A stretch of 49,253 nucleotides of DNA. Source: Pseudomonadota bacterium. GTDB lineage: Bacteria; Pseudomonadota; Gammaproteobacteria; Burkholderiales; Burkholderiaceae_C. The position numbers were made by a program, and so were the translations under genes. Below are positions 25,829-34,345 of this stretch, one piece after another. A model generated the notes under the pieces. It saw only the letters and a program-made list of their open reading frames with translations, had not been told where the DNA came from and searched no databases. The stretch is from contig JAKCDM010000012.1 of the NCBI GenBank assembly GCA_021841865.1, forward strand, positions 1 through 49,253, given 5' to 3'. How positions within the stretch are numbered: the stretch's first letter is position 1; each line of letters begins with the position of its first letter.

Positions 25829-26860
25829 ATGCTCGTCACTCGTCAACCGGTGCTTCGCCGGTTCTGGTACGCCACCCTTCCCCTGCACCAACTGGAACAG
25901 GGCCCGCGGTCCTTTCGCCTGCTCGGGGTTCCGCTGGTGCTGTGGCTCGATTCGCTGGGGCGCCCGGCGGCGCTTCGCGATCGCTGCTGCCACCGCACGG
26001 CGCGCCTGTCCAAGGGCTTCGTCGAGAACGGCCACATCGTTTGCGGCTATCACGGTTGGACCTACGACACCTGCGGTCGCTGCGTTCGCATTCCGCAGAA
26101 CGAACTCGGCGCGGTTCCCGACTCGGCAAGGGTCGACGCCTTCGCCTGCGAGGCGCGCTACGGCTACGCGTGGGTCGCGCTCGAGCAGCCTCTGGCACCG
26201 ATCCCGGAATTCGAGGAGGACTCCAGGCCAGGGTTCCGGCGCATCCTGCAATTCCACGAGACCTGGGCGACCAGCCCGCTGCGCTTCATGGAAAACGCCT
26301 TCGACAACTCGCACTTCAGCTTCGTGCACCGGAGCAACTTCGGCATCCAGGAGCAGCCCAGGCCCTCGCCCTACGACATCCGCGAGTCCGGCGACGGATT
26401 CAGCGCCCACACCGTGGTGCGGATCCGCAATCCCGAGTCGAGCCACCGCGTGACCGGCTCGGCCGAGCCCTACACCGAGCGCCAGCTCCACAACCGCTGG
26501 TGGCTGCCCTTCGTTCGCAGGTTCGGCTGCGTGTACGCGCCAAGCGGACGCCACCACATCATCTACAACTGCGCGACCCCGATCGACGATGAGCACATCT
26601 CGCTGGCGCAATGGCTGTATCGCGACGACACCGAGGATGACTGCAGCGCCGTCGAGCTCATCGCCTGGGACCGCCCGATCGTCGACGAGGATCGCGACAT
26701 CCTGGAGGCCACCGACCCCGACGCCGCGCTCGATCTGCAGCGCCGCACCGAGCAGCACATGGCGTCGGACCGTCCCGGGCTGCTCATGCGCAAGCGCTTG
26801 CTGGCACTGCTCCGCGAGCATGGCGAGAGCGAGAGCCATCGCCAGACGAGTGCCGGCTGA
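25829..26860 (+). CDS. Rieske non-heme iron oxygenase, alpha-subunit-like
   Basis: The 343-residue protein has a Rieske [2Fe-2S] domain with ligands Cys53/His55 (RCCHRTARLSKG) and Cys72/His75 (VCGYHGWTYD). The catalytic domain contains Asp159, His162 and His167 in FMENAFDNSHFSFVHRS. Length and layout resemble homo-trimeric Rieske monooxygenases and N-demethylases (vanillate O-demethylase, NdmA-type) more than large two-subunit dioxygenases. No reductase or ferredoxin gene is nearby. ATG 25829 has GGGAG 8 bases upstream. It is clustered with a nucleobase-type transporter and two purine-type deaminases, which suggests a purine or other N-heterocycle substrate. This is inference; the precise reaction is unknown. 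Confidence 0.85.
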   Translation: MLVTRQPVLRRFWYATLPLHQLEQGPRSFRLLGVPLVLWLDSLGRPAALRDRCCHRTARLSKGFVENGHIVCGYHGWTYDTCGRCVRIPQNELGAVPDSARVDAFACEARYGYAWVALEQPLAPIPEFEEDSRPGFRRILQFHETWATSPLRFMENAFDNSHFSFVHRSNFGIQEQPRPSPYDIRESGDGFSAHTVVRIRNPESSHRVTGSAEPYTERQLHNRWWLPFVRRFGCVYAPSGRHHIIYNCATPIDDEHISLAQWLYRDDTEDDCSAVELIAWDRPIVDEDRDILEATDPDAALDLQRRTEQHMASDRPGLLMRKRLLALLREHGESESHRQTSAG

Positions 26861-26872
26861 GACCACGACCCC

Positions 26873-27712
26873 ATGTTCGAGACGATGCACACGCCCAGCA
26901 GCGGCTCCGCCTCGGTCCGCGAGCCCGAGCCGGCTCCCGACGGTCGCACCGCGCTTCACGCGCAGCGCATCGACAAGGTCTATGCCAGCGGAACGCGCGC
27001 GCTGGCCGAACTGCGGCTGCGAATCCAGCAGGGGGAGTTCGTGTCGCTGCTCGGCCCCTCGGGTTGCGGCAAGAGCACGCTGCTGCGGATGTTCGCCGGG
27101 CTGGAGACGCCGTCCGCGGGTCACCTGTCCTGGTGGGGTTCGACCCGCCCGCCGCGCCTCGCCGACGGCGAACGCAGTCTGTCCATGGTGTTCCAGGAGG
27201 CGACGCTGATGCCCTGGGCGCGGGTGCGCGGCAACGCACGCCTGCCTCTGGACCTGCGGCGAGTGCCGCGCGCACGCGCCGACGCGCGGGTCGACGAGGT
27301 GCTGCGCCTGGTGGGCCTGGACAAGTTCGCCCGCGCCTGGCCGCGCGAACTCTCGGGGGGCATGCAGATGCGCGTGTCGCTGGCGCGCGCGTTGGTCACC
27401 GATCCGGGCCTGCTGCTGCTCGACGAGCCCTTCGGCGCGCTCGACGAGTTCACCCGCAACCGCCTCGACTCCGAGGTGCGCCGGCTTTGGGGACTGCGCG
27501 ACATGACAGTGGTGTTCGTCACGCACAGCATCTCCGAGGCGGTGTTTCTGTCGACGCGCGTGGTCGTGATGGCGGCGCGCCCGGGCCGTGTCGTCGCCGA
27601 CCTGGCCATCGACGGGCCGCCGCAGCGCGACGACGAATGGCGCAACAGCCCCGAGTTCCTGAACCACTGCCGCGAGTTGTCGGCGCTGCTGCACGCCGCC
27701 GCCGACGCCTGA
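26873..27712 (+). CDS. ABC transporter ATP-binding protein, NitT/TauT type
   Basis: The 279-residue protein has Walker A LLGPSGCGKSTLL, Q-loop MVFQEATLMPWA, signature LSGGMQMRVSLARAL and Walker B LLLLDEPFGALDE, with the family-specific switch VTHSISEAVFLSTRVVVM. It is the energising subunit for the permease (23670) and binding protein (24490) encoded divergently, since this family needs only one of each. It starts 12 bp after the Rieske gene and precedes the amidohydrolase, so the three are probably co-transcribed. Confidence 0.92.
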   Translation: MFETMHTPSSGSASVREPEPAPDGRTALHAQRIDKVYASGTRALAELRLRIQQGEFVSLLGPSGCGKSTLLRMFAGLETPSAGHLSWWGSTRPPRLADGERSLSMVFQEATLMPWARVRGNARLPLDLRRVPRARADARVDEVLRLVGLDKFARAWPRELSGGMQMRVSLARALVTDPGLLLLDEPFGALDEFTRNRLDSEVRRLWGLRDMTVVFVTHSISEAVFLSTRVVVMAARPGRVVADLAIDGPPQRDDEWRNSPEFLNHCRELSALLHAAADA

Positions 27713-27753
27713 GACCGCGGCGCGCATCGCGCCCGCCCACGAGAGCCGAATCC

Positions 27754-29208
27754 ATGACCGACACCTCCACCCCCTCGCCCACCTCGAACGCCCAGCCCTC
27801 GCTGCTCGTGCAGGGCGCGCAGGCGCTGCTGACCGGATTCGGGGGCAAGCAAGCGCGCGCCGCGGCCTGCGACCTGCGCATCCGCGGCGACCGCATCGAG
27901 GCCATCGGCCGGCTGCGGCGCGAACCCGGCGAGCGCGTGCTCGATGCCACCGACTGCGTGATCTACCCGGCCTGGGTAAACACCCACCACCACCTCGCGC
28001 AATCCCTGCTCAAGGGGGTTCCGGGGGGCATCGACGCCACGCTCACGCCCTGGCTCGAGGCCGTGCCCTTTCGCTTCCGCGGAGCCTTCGACGGGGAGCT
28101 GCTGCGGCTGGCGGCGCGCATCGGACTGATCGAGCTGGCGCTTTCGGGCTGCGCGACCGTCGCCGATCACCACTACTACCACTGGCCGGGAATCGGCTTC
28201 GACGGGCCCGCGATCCTGTTCGAGGAGGCCGAGCGCCTGGGCCTGCGCATGGTGCTGTGCCGGGGCGGGGCGACGCGCAGCCGCGACTTCGAGTCCGGGA
28301 TTCCCGGCGCCCAGCGCCCGGAATCGCTGCGCGACTACCTCGACGATCTCGGCAGGCTGCGCGCGCTGTACCACGATGATTCGCCCCGGGCGATGCGGCG
28401 CGTCGTCGCCGCGCCGACGACGCCGCTGTTCTCGATGCAGCCGCAGGAGCTACGCGAGACCGCCGCACATGCTCGCTCGCTCGGGCTGCGCCTGCACTCG
28501 CATCTGTCGGAGACGGTGATCTACCAGGAGGTCGCGCACGCCCGGCATGCCTGCAGCCCGATCGAGTTCGTCGCCGGGGTCGACTGGCTCGGGCCCGACG
28601 TGTGGTTCGCCCACCTCGTCAAGCTGAGCGACGCGGACATCGCCGAGCTCGGACGCACCCGAACCGGTATCGCGCATTGCCCGCAGAGCAACGGACGCCT
28701 GGGCAGCGGAATCGCCCCGGTAAAGGCGCTGCAGCAGGCGGGCTCGCCCATTTCCCTCGCGGTCGACGGGGCGGCGTCGAACGAAGCCTGCGACATGCTG
28801 CAGGAGGCCCACGCGGCCTGGCTCATGGCACGCGCGCGCGGCGGGCACCTGGCGCGTCCCGGCTTCGCCGGCGGCGCCGGGGAACAGGGAGCCGCCGACG
28901 CGACGGTGGAGGACGTGGTCCGCTGGGGCACCGCCGGCGGCGCCGAGGTGCTGGGCCTGCAGGGAGTCGGCACGCTGGCGCCGGGGCAGTCCGCCGACCT
29001 GGCGATCTATCGTCTCGACCAGCCGCGTCATTTCGGCTTGCACGACGCGGCGATCGCCCCCGTGGCCAGCGGGGGTGCGAGCCTGCGCGCGCTGCTGGTC
29101 GCGGGGCGCGTGGTGGCCGAGGACGGAGCGATCCCGGGACTGGACATGGCGCGGCTCGGACGGCAGGCGCGCGATGCCGTGCGGCGCCTGCAGACCCTGG
29201 TAGGCTGA
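27754..29208 (+). CDS. Amidohydrolase, TrzA/AtzA/8-oxoguanine deaminase superfamily
   Basis: The 484-residue protein is a metal-dependent amidohydrolase with His78-x-His80 in WVNTHHHLAQSL, further His ligands in HSHLSE and VWFAHLV, and the catalytic Asp in LAVDGAASNEACDM. The opening LLVQGAQALLTGFG and the SGCATVADHHYYHW segment place it with the deaminases of heterocycles (8-oxoguanine deaminase, cytosine deaminase-like, chloro-/hydroxytriazine hydrolases). It is more diverged from 8-oxoguanine deaminase than the neighbour at 29234, lacking the DHLYLYPNG signature, so its substrate may differ. Position after the Rieske and ABC genes suggests it acts on the imported or oxidised heterocycle. 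It converges with its paralogue. Confidence 0.8.
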   Translation: MTDTSTPSPTSNAQPSLLVQGAQALLTGFGGKQARAAACDLRIRGDRIEAIGRLRREPGERVLDATDCVIYPAWVNTHHHLAQSLLKGVPGGIDATLTPWLEAVPFRFRGAFDGELLRLAARIGLIELALSGCATVADHHYYHWPGIGFDGPAILFEEAERLGLRMVLCRGGATRSRDFESGIPGAQRPESLRDYLDDLGRLRALYHDDSPRAMRRVVAAPTTPLFSMQPQELRETAAHARSLGLRLHSHLSETVIYQEVAHARHACSPIEFVAGVDWLGPDVWFAHLVKLSDADIAELGRTRTGIAHCPQSNGRLGSGIAPVKALQQAGSPISLAVDGAASNEACDMLQEAHAAWLMARARGGHLARPGFAGGAGEQGAADATVEDVVRWGTAGGAEVLGLQGVGTLAPGQSADLAIYRLDQPRHFGLHDAAIAPVASGGASLRALLVAGRVVAEDGAIPGLDMARLGRQARDAVRRLQTLVG

Positions 29209-29217
29209 ACAGGCGAC

Positions 29218-29234
29218 AGCCGCGGATCGCGGCT
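29218..29234. terminator. Hairpin between convergent amidohydrolase genes
   Basis: AGCCGCG and CGCGGCT arms with a 3-base loop lie in the 25-bp gap between the two amidohydrolase stop codons, touching the leftward stop. No T-run is seen, so it is a compact bidirectional terminator candidate. Confidence 0.45.
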
Positions 29235-30589
29235 CAGGCGCCTTCGACGAGCTGCCGCGCCAGCCGGTTGTGGCGCTCCACCAGCGGCCCCGTGTCGACC
29301 GTGGTCAGGCGCCCGCCATCGACGACCACGCGGCCGTGGATCACGCTGTAGGCGACCTCTCCCGGCTGGCAGAACACCAGCGCCGCGAGCGGGTCGTGCA
29401 AGGCACCGGCAAGTCCCGGGCGCCGCAGGTCGAAGGCGACGAAATCGGCGGCCATTCCGGGCCGCAGCGCGCCGATGTCGTCGCGCCCCAGCACCCGCGC
29501 GCCACCGAGCGTGGCGATTTCCAGCGCCTCGCGCGCGCTCATCGCGCCCGGCCCGGAACCCACGCGCTGCAGCAGCAGCGCCTGGCGCACCTCCCCCAGC
29601 ATCTGCCCGGAATCGTTCGAGGCCGAGCCGTCAACCCCGAGGCCGACGGCCACGCCGGCGTCGCGCATGGCGCGGATCGGCGCGATCCCCGAGGCCAGGC
29701 GCATGTTCGAGCAGGGACAGTGGGCGACTCCGGTGCCGCTGCGCGCGAACAGTTCGATTCCCGCGGCGTCGAGCTGCACGCAGTGCGCGTGCCAGACGTC
29801 GGGACCTACCCAGCCCAGGTCCTGCACGTACTCCGCCGGGCTCATCCCGAAACGCTCGCGACTGTAGGCCACGTCGAGGGCGTTCTCCGCCAGGTGGGTA
29901 TGCATCGAAACCCCGTAGTGGCGCGCCAGCGCCGCCGATTCGCGCATCAGGTCGCGGCTGACCGAGAACGGGGAGCAGGGGGCGACCACCACCCGCAGCA
30001 TCGCGCCAGGCTCGGGGTCGTGGTAGGTCTCGATCAGGCGCTGGGTGTCGCGCAGGATGCTCGCCTCGTCCTCCACCAGCGAGTCGGGCGGCAGTCCGCC
30101 CCGGCTGACCCCCACGCTCATGCTGCCGCGGCTGGCGTGGAAGCGCATGCCGATGCGCGCGGCGGCCTCGATGCTGTGGTCGAGGCGGCAGCCGTTGGGG
30201 TAGAGATAGAGGTGGTCGCTCGATGTGGTGCAGCCCGACAGCAGCAGCTCGGCCATCGCGCTCAGCGTGGACACCTCGACCATCTCCGGGGTGAGTCCGG
30301 CCCAGATCGGGTACAGCGTGCGAAGCCAACCGAAGAGTTCGGCGTCCTGGGCCGCGGCGATCGCGCGGGTCAGGCTCTGGTACATGTGGTGGTGCGTGTT
30401 GACCAACCCCGGGATCACGATGTGCCCGGACAGGTCGATCACCCGGTCAGCCTGCGCCGGCACGCTGGCGCTCGGGCCGACCTGCACGATGCGATGCCCA
30501 TCGACGAGCATGGCGCCGTCGCGGATCTCGCGGCGCTCGCCGTCCATCGTCACCAGCAGCTCGGCGTGCCGGATCGCCAACGTGGCCAT
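29234..30589 (-). CDS. 8-oxoguanine deaminase
   Basis: The 451-residue amidohydrolase has His66-x-His68 in LVNTHHHMYQSLTRA, the family signature CTTSSDHLYLYPNGC, metal ligands in HTHLAEN and VWHAHCVQL, and the catalytic Asp in LGVDGSASNDSG. These match the 8-oxoguanine deaminase group (EC 3.5.4.32), which converts 8-oxoguanine to uric acid. These enzymes were formerly annotated as hydroxydechloroatrazine hydrolases, so a triazine or other aminopurine activity cannot be ruled out from sequence. It is the last gene of the second BMP transporter operon, after a guanine-deaminase-like gene. The start at 30589 has GAGGAAGGG upstream. Confidence 0.85.
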   Translation of the reverse strand: MATLAIRHAELLVTMDGERREIRDGAMLVDGHRIVQVGPSASVPAQADRVIDLSGHIVIPGLVNTHHHMYQSLTRAIAAAQDAELFGWLRTLYPIWAGLTPEMVEVSTLSAMAELLLSGCTTSSDHLYLYPNGCRLDHSIEAAARIGMRFHASRGSMSVGVSRGGLPPDSLVEDEASILRDTQRLIETYHDPEPGAMLRVVVAPCSPFSVSRDLMRESAALARHYGVSMHTHLAENALDVAYSRERFGMSPAEYVQDLGWVGPDVWHAHCVQLDAAGIELFARSGTGVAHCPCSNMRLASGIAPIRAMRDAGVAVGLGVDGSASNDSGQMLGEVRQALLLQRVGSGPGAMSAREALEIATLGGARVLGRDDIGALRPGMAADFVAFDLRRPGLAGALHDPLAALVFCQPGEVAYSVIHGRVVVDGGRLTTVDTGPLVERHNRLARQLVEGA

Positions 30590-30609
30590 GATTCGCGCCC
30601 TTCCTCGGC

Positions 30610-31080
30610 TCAGCGTGCGCCCGCGCCGCGCCAGAAGTGGCTGTGCGGCTCGAGCAGCTCCTGCTCGATCTCGGCGAACGGCCCGTGCACCTCGATCGGC
30701 TTCTGGCCGCGTGCGAACACTTCGCGGCAGGGCAGGTCGAAGGTCATGTTCTGCTCGTGGTCGCCGGTCAGGCCCAGCAGCGTGCGCTCGGACGCACCGT
30801 AGACCACCCTGCCGATGTTGGCCCAATACTGGGTGCCGGCGCACATCACGCAGGGCTCGAAGGTCGTGTACAGCGTGCAGCCCCACAGGTAGTCCGGCGC
30901 CAGCTGGCCCGCGGCGATCCTCGCCAGCGTCGACTCGGCGTGCTGAACCGAATCGATGTTGCCCTGCTCGAGCAGCACCGTCGCGTGGTCGGGCGCAACC
31001 AGGATGGCACCGAAGGGATGGTGTCCGAGGGCGAGCGCGCGCAGCGCGACCACGTTCGCATGCCGCAGATGCCGCAGCAT
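30610..31080 (-). CDS. Nucleoside/nucleobase deaminase (guanine deaminase-like, CDA fold)
   Basis: From ATG 31080 the protein has 156 residues with the zinc motif His47-Ala-Glu49 (VQHAESTLAR) and Cys77-xx-Cys80 (TFEPCVMCAGTQYW). It belongs to the cytidine-deaminase superfamily branch that includes bacterial guanine deaminase and tRNA-adenosine deaminase. The absence of a tRNA-binding extension and the purine context favour a free-base or nucleoside substrate. A longer reading to GTG 31168 would overlap the binding protein gene and lacks a spaced ribosome-binding site, so the short form is used. It stands between the transporter binding protein and 8-oxoguanine deaminase. Confidence 0.8.
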   Translation of the reverse strand: MLRHLRHANVVALRALALGHHPFGAILVAPDHATVLLEQGNIDSVQHAESTLARIAAGQLAPDYLWGCTLYTTFEPCVMCAGTQYWANIGRVVYGASERTLLGLTGDHEQNMTFDLPCREVFARGQKPIEVHGPFAEIEQELLEPHSHFWRGAGAR

Positions 31081-31138
31081 CTGCGCGAGCGAAGGAGCGC
31101 CGCCGCGCGCGCGCGGCGCGGCTGCTCCGCGGGCCGTT

Positions 31139-32236
31139 TCAGCGGCCACCGGGAAGGGTGCCCTGGACACCTTCCATGTAGTAGTGCAACTGGTGCAGCT
31201 GGGCGTCCTCTAGGCTGGTGCCGGCCGGTACCACGATCTTGCCGGACTGGTCCTTGATCGGCCCCTCGAATACCGGGTGCTCACCGGAGATGATTCCGGC
31301 GATGCGCTGTTCGAGCACCGTGTGCACCGCGGCTGGGACGGCCGGGTTGAGGCGGGTTAGCGCGATCGACTTCTGCTTCAGCCCGTACCAGACCGAGGCA
31401 TCGCGCTTGAGCGTGCCGTCGAGCACGCCCTGGATCACCTCGGTGTACCGCGGCGTCCAGTTCAGCGCCACCGCGCCGAGCTGCTGCGTCGGGGCGAAGG
31501 TGTGCATGTCGGAATCCCAGCCGAAGGCCCAGACCTTCTTTTCCTCGGCGGCCTGCACCACCGCCGGCGAATCGGAGTTTTGCAGCAACGCGTCGGCGCC
31601 CTGGCTAATCAGGGTCAGCGCGGCCTGGCGTTCCTTGCCCGGGTCGTACCAGGTGCTGATCCAGACCACGTTGGTCGTGACCTTCGGGTTCACACTGCGA
31701 GCCCCATGGTTGAAGGCATTGATGTTGCGCACCACCTCGGGAATCGGGAACGTGGCGACGAATCCGATCTTGTTGGTCCTGGTCATGCTGCCGGCAACGA
31801 TTCCCGCCAGGTAGGCACCCTCGTAGGTACGCACGTCGTATTCGCCGACGTTGGGGGCGGTCTTGTAGCCGGTGGCCTGCTGGAACTCGACGTCGGGGAA
31901 CTGCCGGGCGACCTTGATCACCGAGTCCATGTAACCGAAGGACGTGGCGAAGATCACCTTGTTGCCGGCCATCGCCAGGTCGCGGAACACATGCTCGGAC
32001 TGCGGGCCTTCGGGCACGCTCTCGACGAAGCTGGTCTGCAGCTTTGAGCCGAAGGCCTTGGCCACGGCCCTGCGGCCGAGGTCGTGGGAATAGCTCCAGC
32101 CCACGTCGCCGATCGGCGCGACGTAGACCCAGGCGGCCTTCAGCGGTTCAGCTGCCGAGGCGCGGCCGAGCAAGCCGGGAGCGAACGTGGAGGCGACTCC
32201 CGAAGCGGCGAGTTTGAGGGCAGTACGACGCTGCAT
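31139..32236 (-). CDS. BMP-family ABC transporter substrate-binding protein (second)
   Basis: The 365-residue protein begins MQRRTALKLAASGVASTFAP, a twin-arginine-like signal with Arg3-Arg4 followed by a hydrophobic stretch and an ASA cleavage site. The mature protein opens AAWVYVAPIGDVGWSYSHDL, the BMP/Med family start, and contains KVIFATSFGYMDSVIKVARQ and NKIGFVATFPIPEVVRNINA. A Tat signal suggests export after folding, unlike the Sec-type signal of the paralogue at 13255. Gene order after it (nucleoside deaminase, 8-oxoguanine deaminase) suggests purine bases or nucleosides as ligand. Confidence 0.87.
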   Translation of the reverse strand: MQRRTALKLAASGVASTFAPGLLGRASAAEPLKAAWVYVAPIGDVGWSYSHDLGRRAVAKAFGSKLQTSFVESVPEGPQSEHVFRDLAMAGNKVIFATSFGYMDSVIKVARQFPDVEFQQATGYKTAPNVGEYDVRTYEGAYLAGIVAGSMTRTNKIGFVATFPIPEVVRNINAFNHGARSVNPKVTTNVVWISTWYDPGKERQAALTLISQGADALLQNSDSPAVVQAAEEKKVWAFGWDSDMHTFAPTQQLGAVALNWTPRYTEVIQGVLDGTLKRDASVWYGLKQKSIALTRLNPAVPAAVHTVLEQRIAGIISGEHPVFEGPIKDQSGKIVVPAGTSLEDAQLHQLHYYMEGVQGTLPGGR

Positions 32237-32306
32237 GACACTTCTCCTGGATGGAACGGGTTTGGGGCAAGCGGAAGGGAAACGGGGGATGCGACCGCCG
32301 GCGCGC

Positions 32307-33239
32307 TCAGCCGTCGACGCGAAACGACGAGCCGAGCGAAGCCGGCGAATTCAGACGGATGGTCTGCTTGTCGCGCGAGATCAGCACCAGCACGAGGATG
32401 GTCGCCCAGTACGGCAGCGAGTTCAGCCACTGCGAGGGAATCGCGATGCGCGCCCCCGAGGCCTGAACGAACAACGCTGCGACCATGACGAATCCGAACA
32501 GATAGGCGCCGACCATCAGGCGCACCGGACGCCAGGTCGCGAACACGACCAGCGCACCGGCGATCCAGCCGCGCCCAGCGACCATGCCCTCGACCCACAG
32601 TGGCGTGTAGAACTCGGAAAGAAAGGCTCCGGCCACGCCCGCCATGGCGCCGCCGAAGGCCACCGCGGCGAAGCGGATCGCGATCACCGGGTAGCCGACG
32701 TCGTGCGCAGCCAACGGGGATTCCCCCACCGCGCGCAGCACGAGCCCCCAGCGCGAGCGCATGAGGAACCACTGCACGGCCGCGAACAGTCCCCACGACA
32801 GGTAGACCAGGCTCTGCTGGTCGAACAGGATGCGGCCGAGGATCGGAACGCGGTCGAGCAGCGGAATCGCGATCGAGTGCACCGGCGCGACCGCCATCGA
32901 CTCGTAGTGTTTGCCGATGAAGGCCGACAGGCCTAGGCCGAAGATTGTCAGCGCCAGCCCGGTCGCCGCCTGGTCGGCGAGCAGGGTCAGCGTGGCCACG
33001 CCGAAGGCGAGCGCGAGCAGCGTACCTGCGACCATTGCCATAGCGACGCCGGTCCACACCGAACGGGTGTCGTGGGCGAAGGCGAAGCCGACGACCGCGC
33101 CCACTGCCATCATGCCCTCGATCCCGAGGTTGAGCACGCCGGATCGCTCGACCACGAGTTCGCCGAGCCCGGCGATGACCAGCGGTGTCGCCGCGACGAT
33201 GCACGACGACAGCGTGGAGACGAGAAGGTCTTGGACCAT
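32307..33239 (-). CDS. ABC transporter permease, BMP/nucleoside type (second permease, second operon)
   Basis: From ATG 33239 the protein has 310 residues with the motif GLGELVVERSGVLNLGIEGM, typical of the shorter permease of BMP importers. Other landmarks are LADQAATGLALTIFGLGLSA and EGMVAGRGWIAGALVVFATW. It shares the design of the permease at 14369 but is not the same gene. AGGAG lies 7 bases before the start. About eight hydrophobic segments make it the channel partner of the protein encoded just upstream. Confidence 0.9.
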   Translation of the reverse strand: MVQDLLVSTLSSCIVAATPLVIAGLGELVVERSGVLNLGIEGMMAVGAVVGFAFAHDTRSVWTGVAMAMVAGTLLALAFGVATLTLLADQAATGLALTIFGLGLSAFIGKHYESMAVAPVHSIAIPLLDRVPILGRILFDQQSLVYLSWGLFAAVQWFLMRSRWGLVLRAVGESPLAAHDVGYPVIAIRFAAVAFGGAMAGVAGAFLSEFYTPLWVEGMVAGRGWIAGALVVFATWRPVRLMVGAYLFGFVMVAALFVQASGARIAIPSQWLNSLPYWATILVLVLISRDKQTIRLNSPASLGSSFRVDG

Positions 33240-33253
33240 CGGGAACTCCTGGT

Positions 33254-34345
33254 TCAGCCCTGCGCGCTGCGCCAGGAGACCCAGCGCACGCGGTAGTTGA
33301 TCAGCACGTTGGCCGCCAGCAGGTAGAACAGCAGCAGGCCCTGGAAGATCTGCGAGATGGCTGCCGGCAGGTTCAGCGACACCTGCGCCTGGTAGCCGCC
33401 GAGGTAGAACAGCGCCAGCAGGATGCTCGACAGGAAGATGCCCAGCGGGCTCAGCCGCCCCACGTAGGCGACGATGATCGCGGCAAAGCCGTAGCCCACG
33501 CTGATCTGGTCGGTGAGCTGGCCCATCGGTCCGGTCACCTCGGCCATGCCGGCGATTCCGGCGCAAGCGCCGCTGACGAGCATCGCCACCCAGACCATGC
33601 GCGATGCCGAGAAGCCCGCGTAGCGCGCTGCCGCCTCGGCCTCGCCGGCGACGCGCAGCTTGTAGCCGAGGTAGGAGCGGCTCAGGAACAGATGCGCCGC
33701 CGCCAGCAGCAGCAGCGCGAACGGGAAGGCCAGGGTCAGCCGGGTTCCGTGGACGATGGTTGGAAGCGTGACGCAGGCCGCCAGTGTCGGTGTCTGCGGG
33801 AAGTTCATTCCCTTGGGGTCCTGCATAGGGCCGAACACCAACCAGGACTCGATCAGCTGCGCTGCATACACCAGCATCAGCGAGGTCAGGATGATGTTCG
33901 CGTTGTAACGGGTGCGCAAAAGCGCGGGGATCGCCGCCCAAGCCATTCCGCCGAGCGCGCCCGCGACCATGGTTCCAAACAGCAGCAGGTAGCTCGGCGA
34001 GGCGTAGCTGTTGCCGGCGCCCACGTGCAACGCGAAGGCGGTGGCGGCGACCGCGCCCATCACGTATTGGCCCTCAGCACCGATGTTCCAGATACGCGCG
34101 CGGTAGCACACCGCCAGACCCACGCCACACAGCATCAGAGGGGTCGCCTTGAGCAGCAACTCGGTGACCCCGTACAGCGTGGAGACCGGTGTCACGAAGA
34201 AGGCCTGGAAGCTGGTCCACGGGTTCTTGCCCAGCAGCGCGAACAGCAACAGCCCCGTGGCCACAGTGAGCAGCATGGCAAGGAACGGCGCCGCGTAGAA
34301 CATGGCATTCGACGCACGCGCGCGAGGTTCGAGCCTACACAGCAT
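33254..34345 (-). CDS. ABC transporter permease, BMP/nucleoside type (first permease, second operon)
   Basis: From ATG 34345 the protein has 363 residues. It carries KATPLMLCGVGLAVCYRARI and WNIGAEGQYVMGAVAATAFA, the conserved segment of the longer permease in this family, and multiple hydrophobic segments. The start overlaps the ATPase stop by 11 bp. The upstream extension to 34423 lies wholly within the ATPase gene and is rejected. Confidence 0.9.
   Translation of the reverse strand: MLCRLEPRARASNAMFYAAPFLAMLLTVATGLLLFALLGKNPWTSFQAFFVTPVSTLYGVTELLLKATPLMLCGVGLAVCYRARIWNIGAEGQYVMGAVAATAFALHVGAGNSYASPSYLLLFGTMVAGALGGMAWAAIPALLRTRYNANIILTSLMLVYAAQLIESWLVFGPMQDPKGMNFPQTPTLAACVTLPTIVHGTRLTLAFPFALLLLAAAHLFLSRSYLGYKLRVAGEAEAAARYAGFSASRMVWVAMLVSGACAGIAGMAEVTGPMGQLTDQISVGYGFAAIIVAYVGRLSPLGIFLSSILLALFYLGGYQAQVSLNLPAAISQIFQGLLLFYLLAANVLINYRVRWVSWRSAQG

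Noticed and set aside
31081-31170. Longer N-terminus of the nucleoside deaminase
   Set aside because: It starts with GTG inside the preceding binding-protein gene, with the only GGAAG directly against the start; the family begins at the HLRHAN helix.
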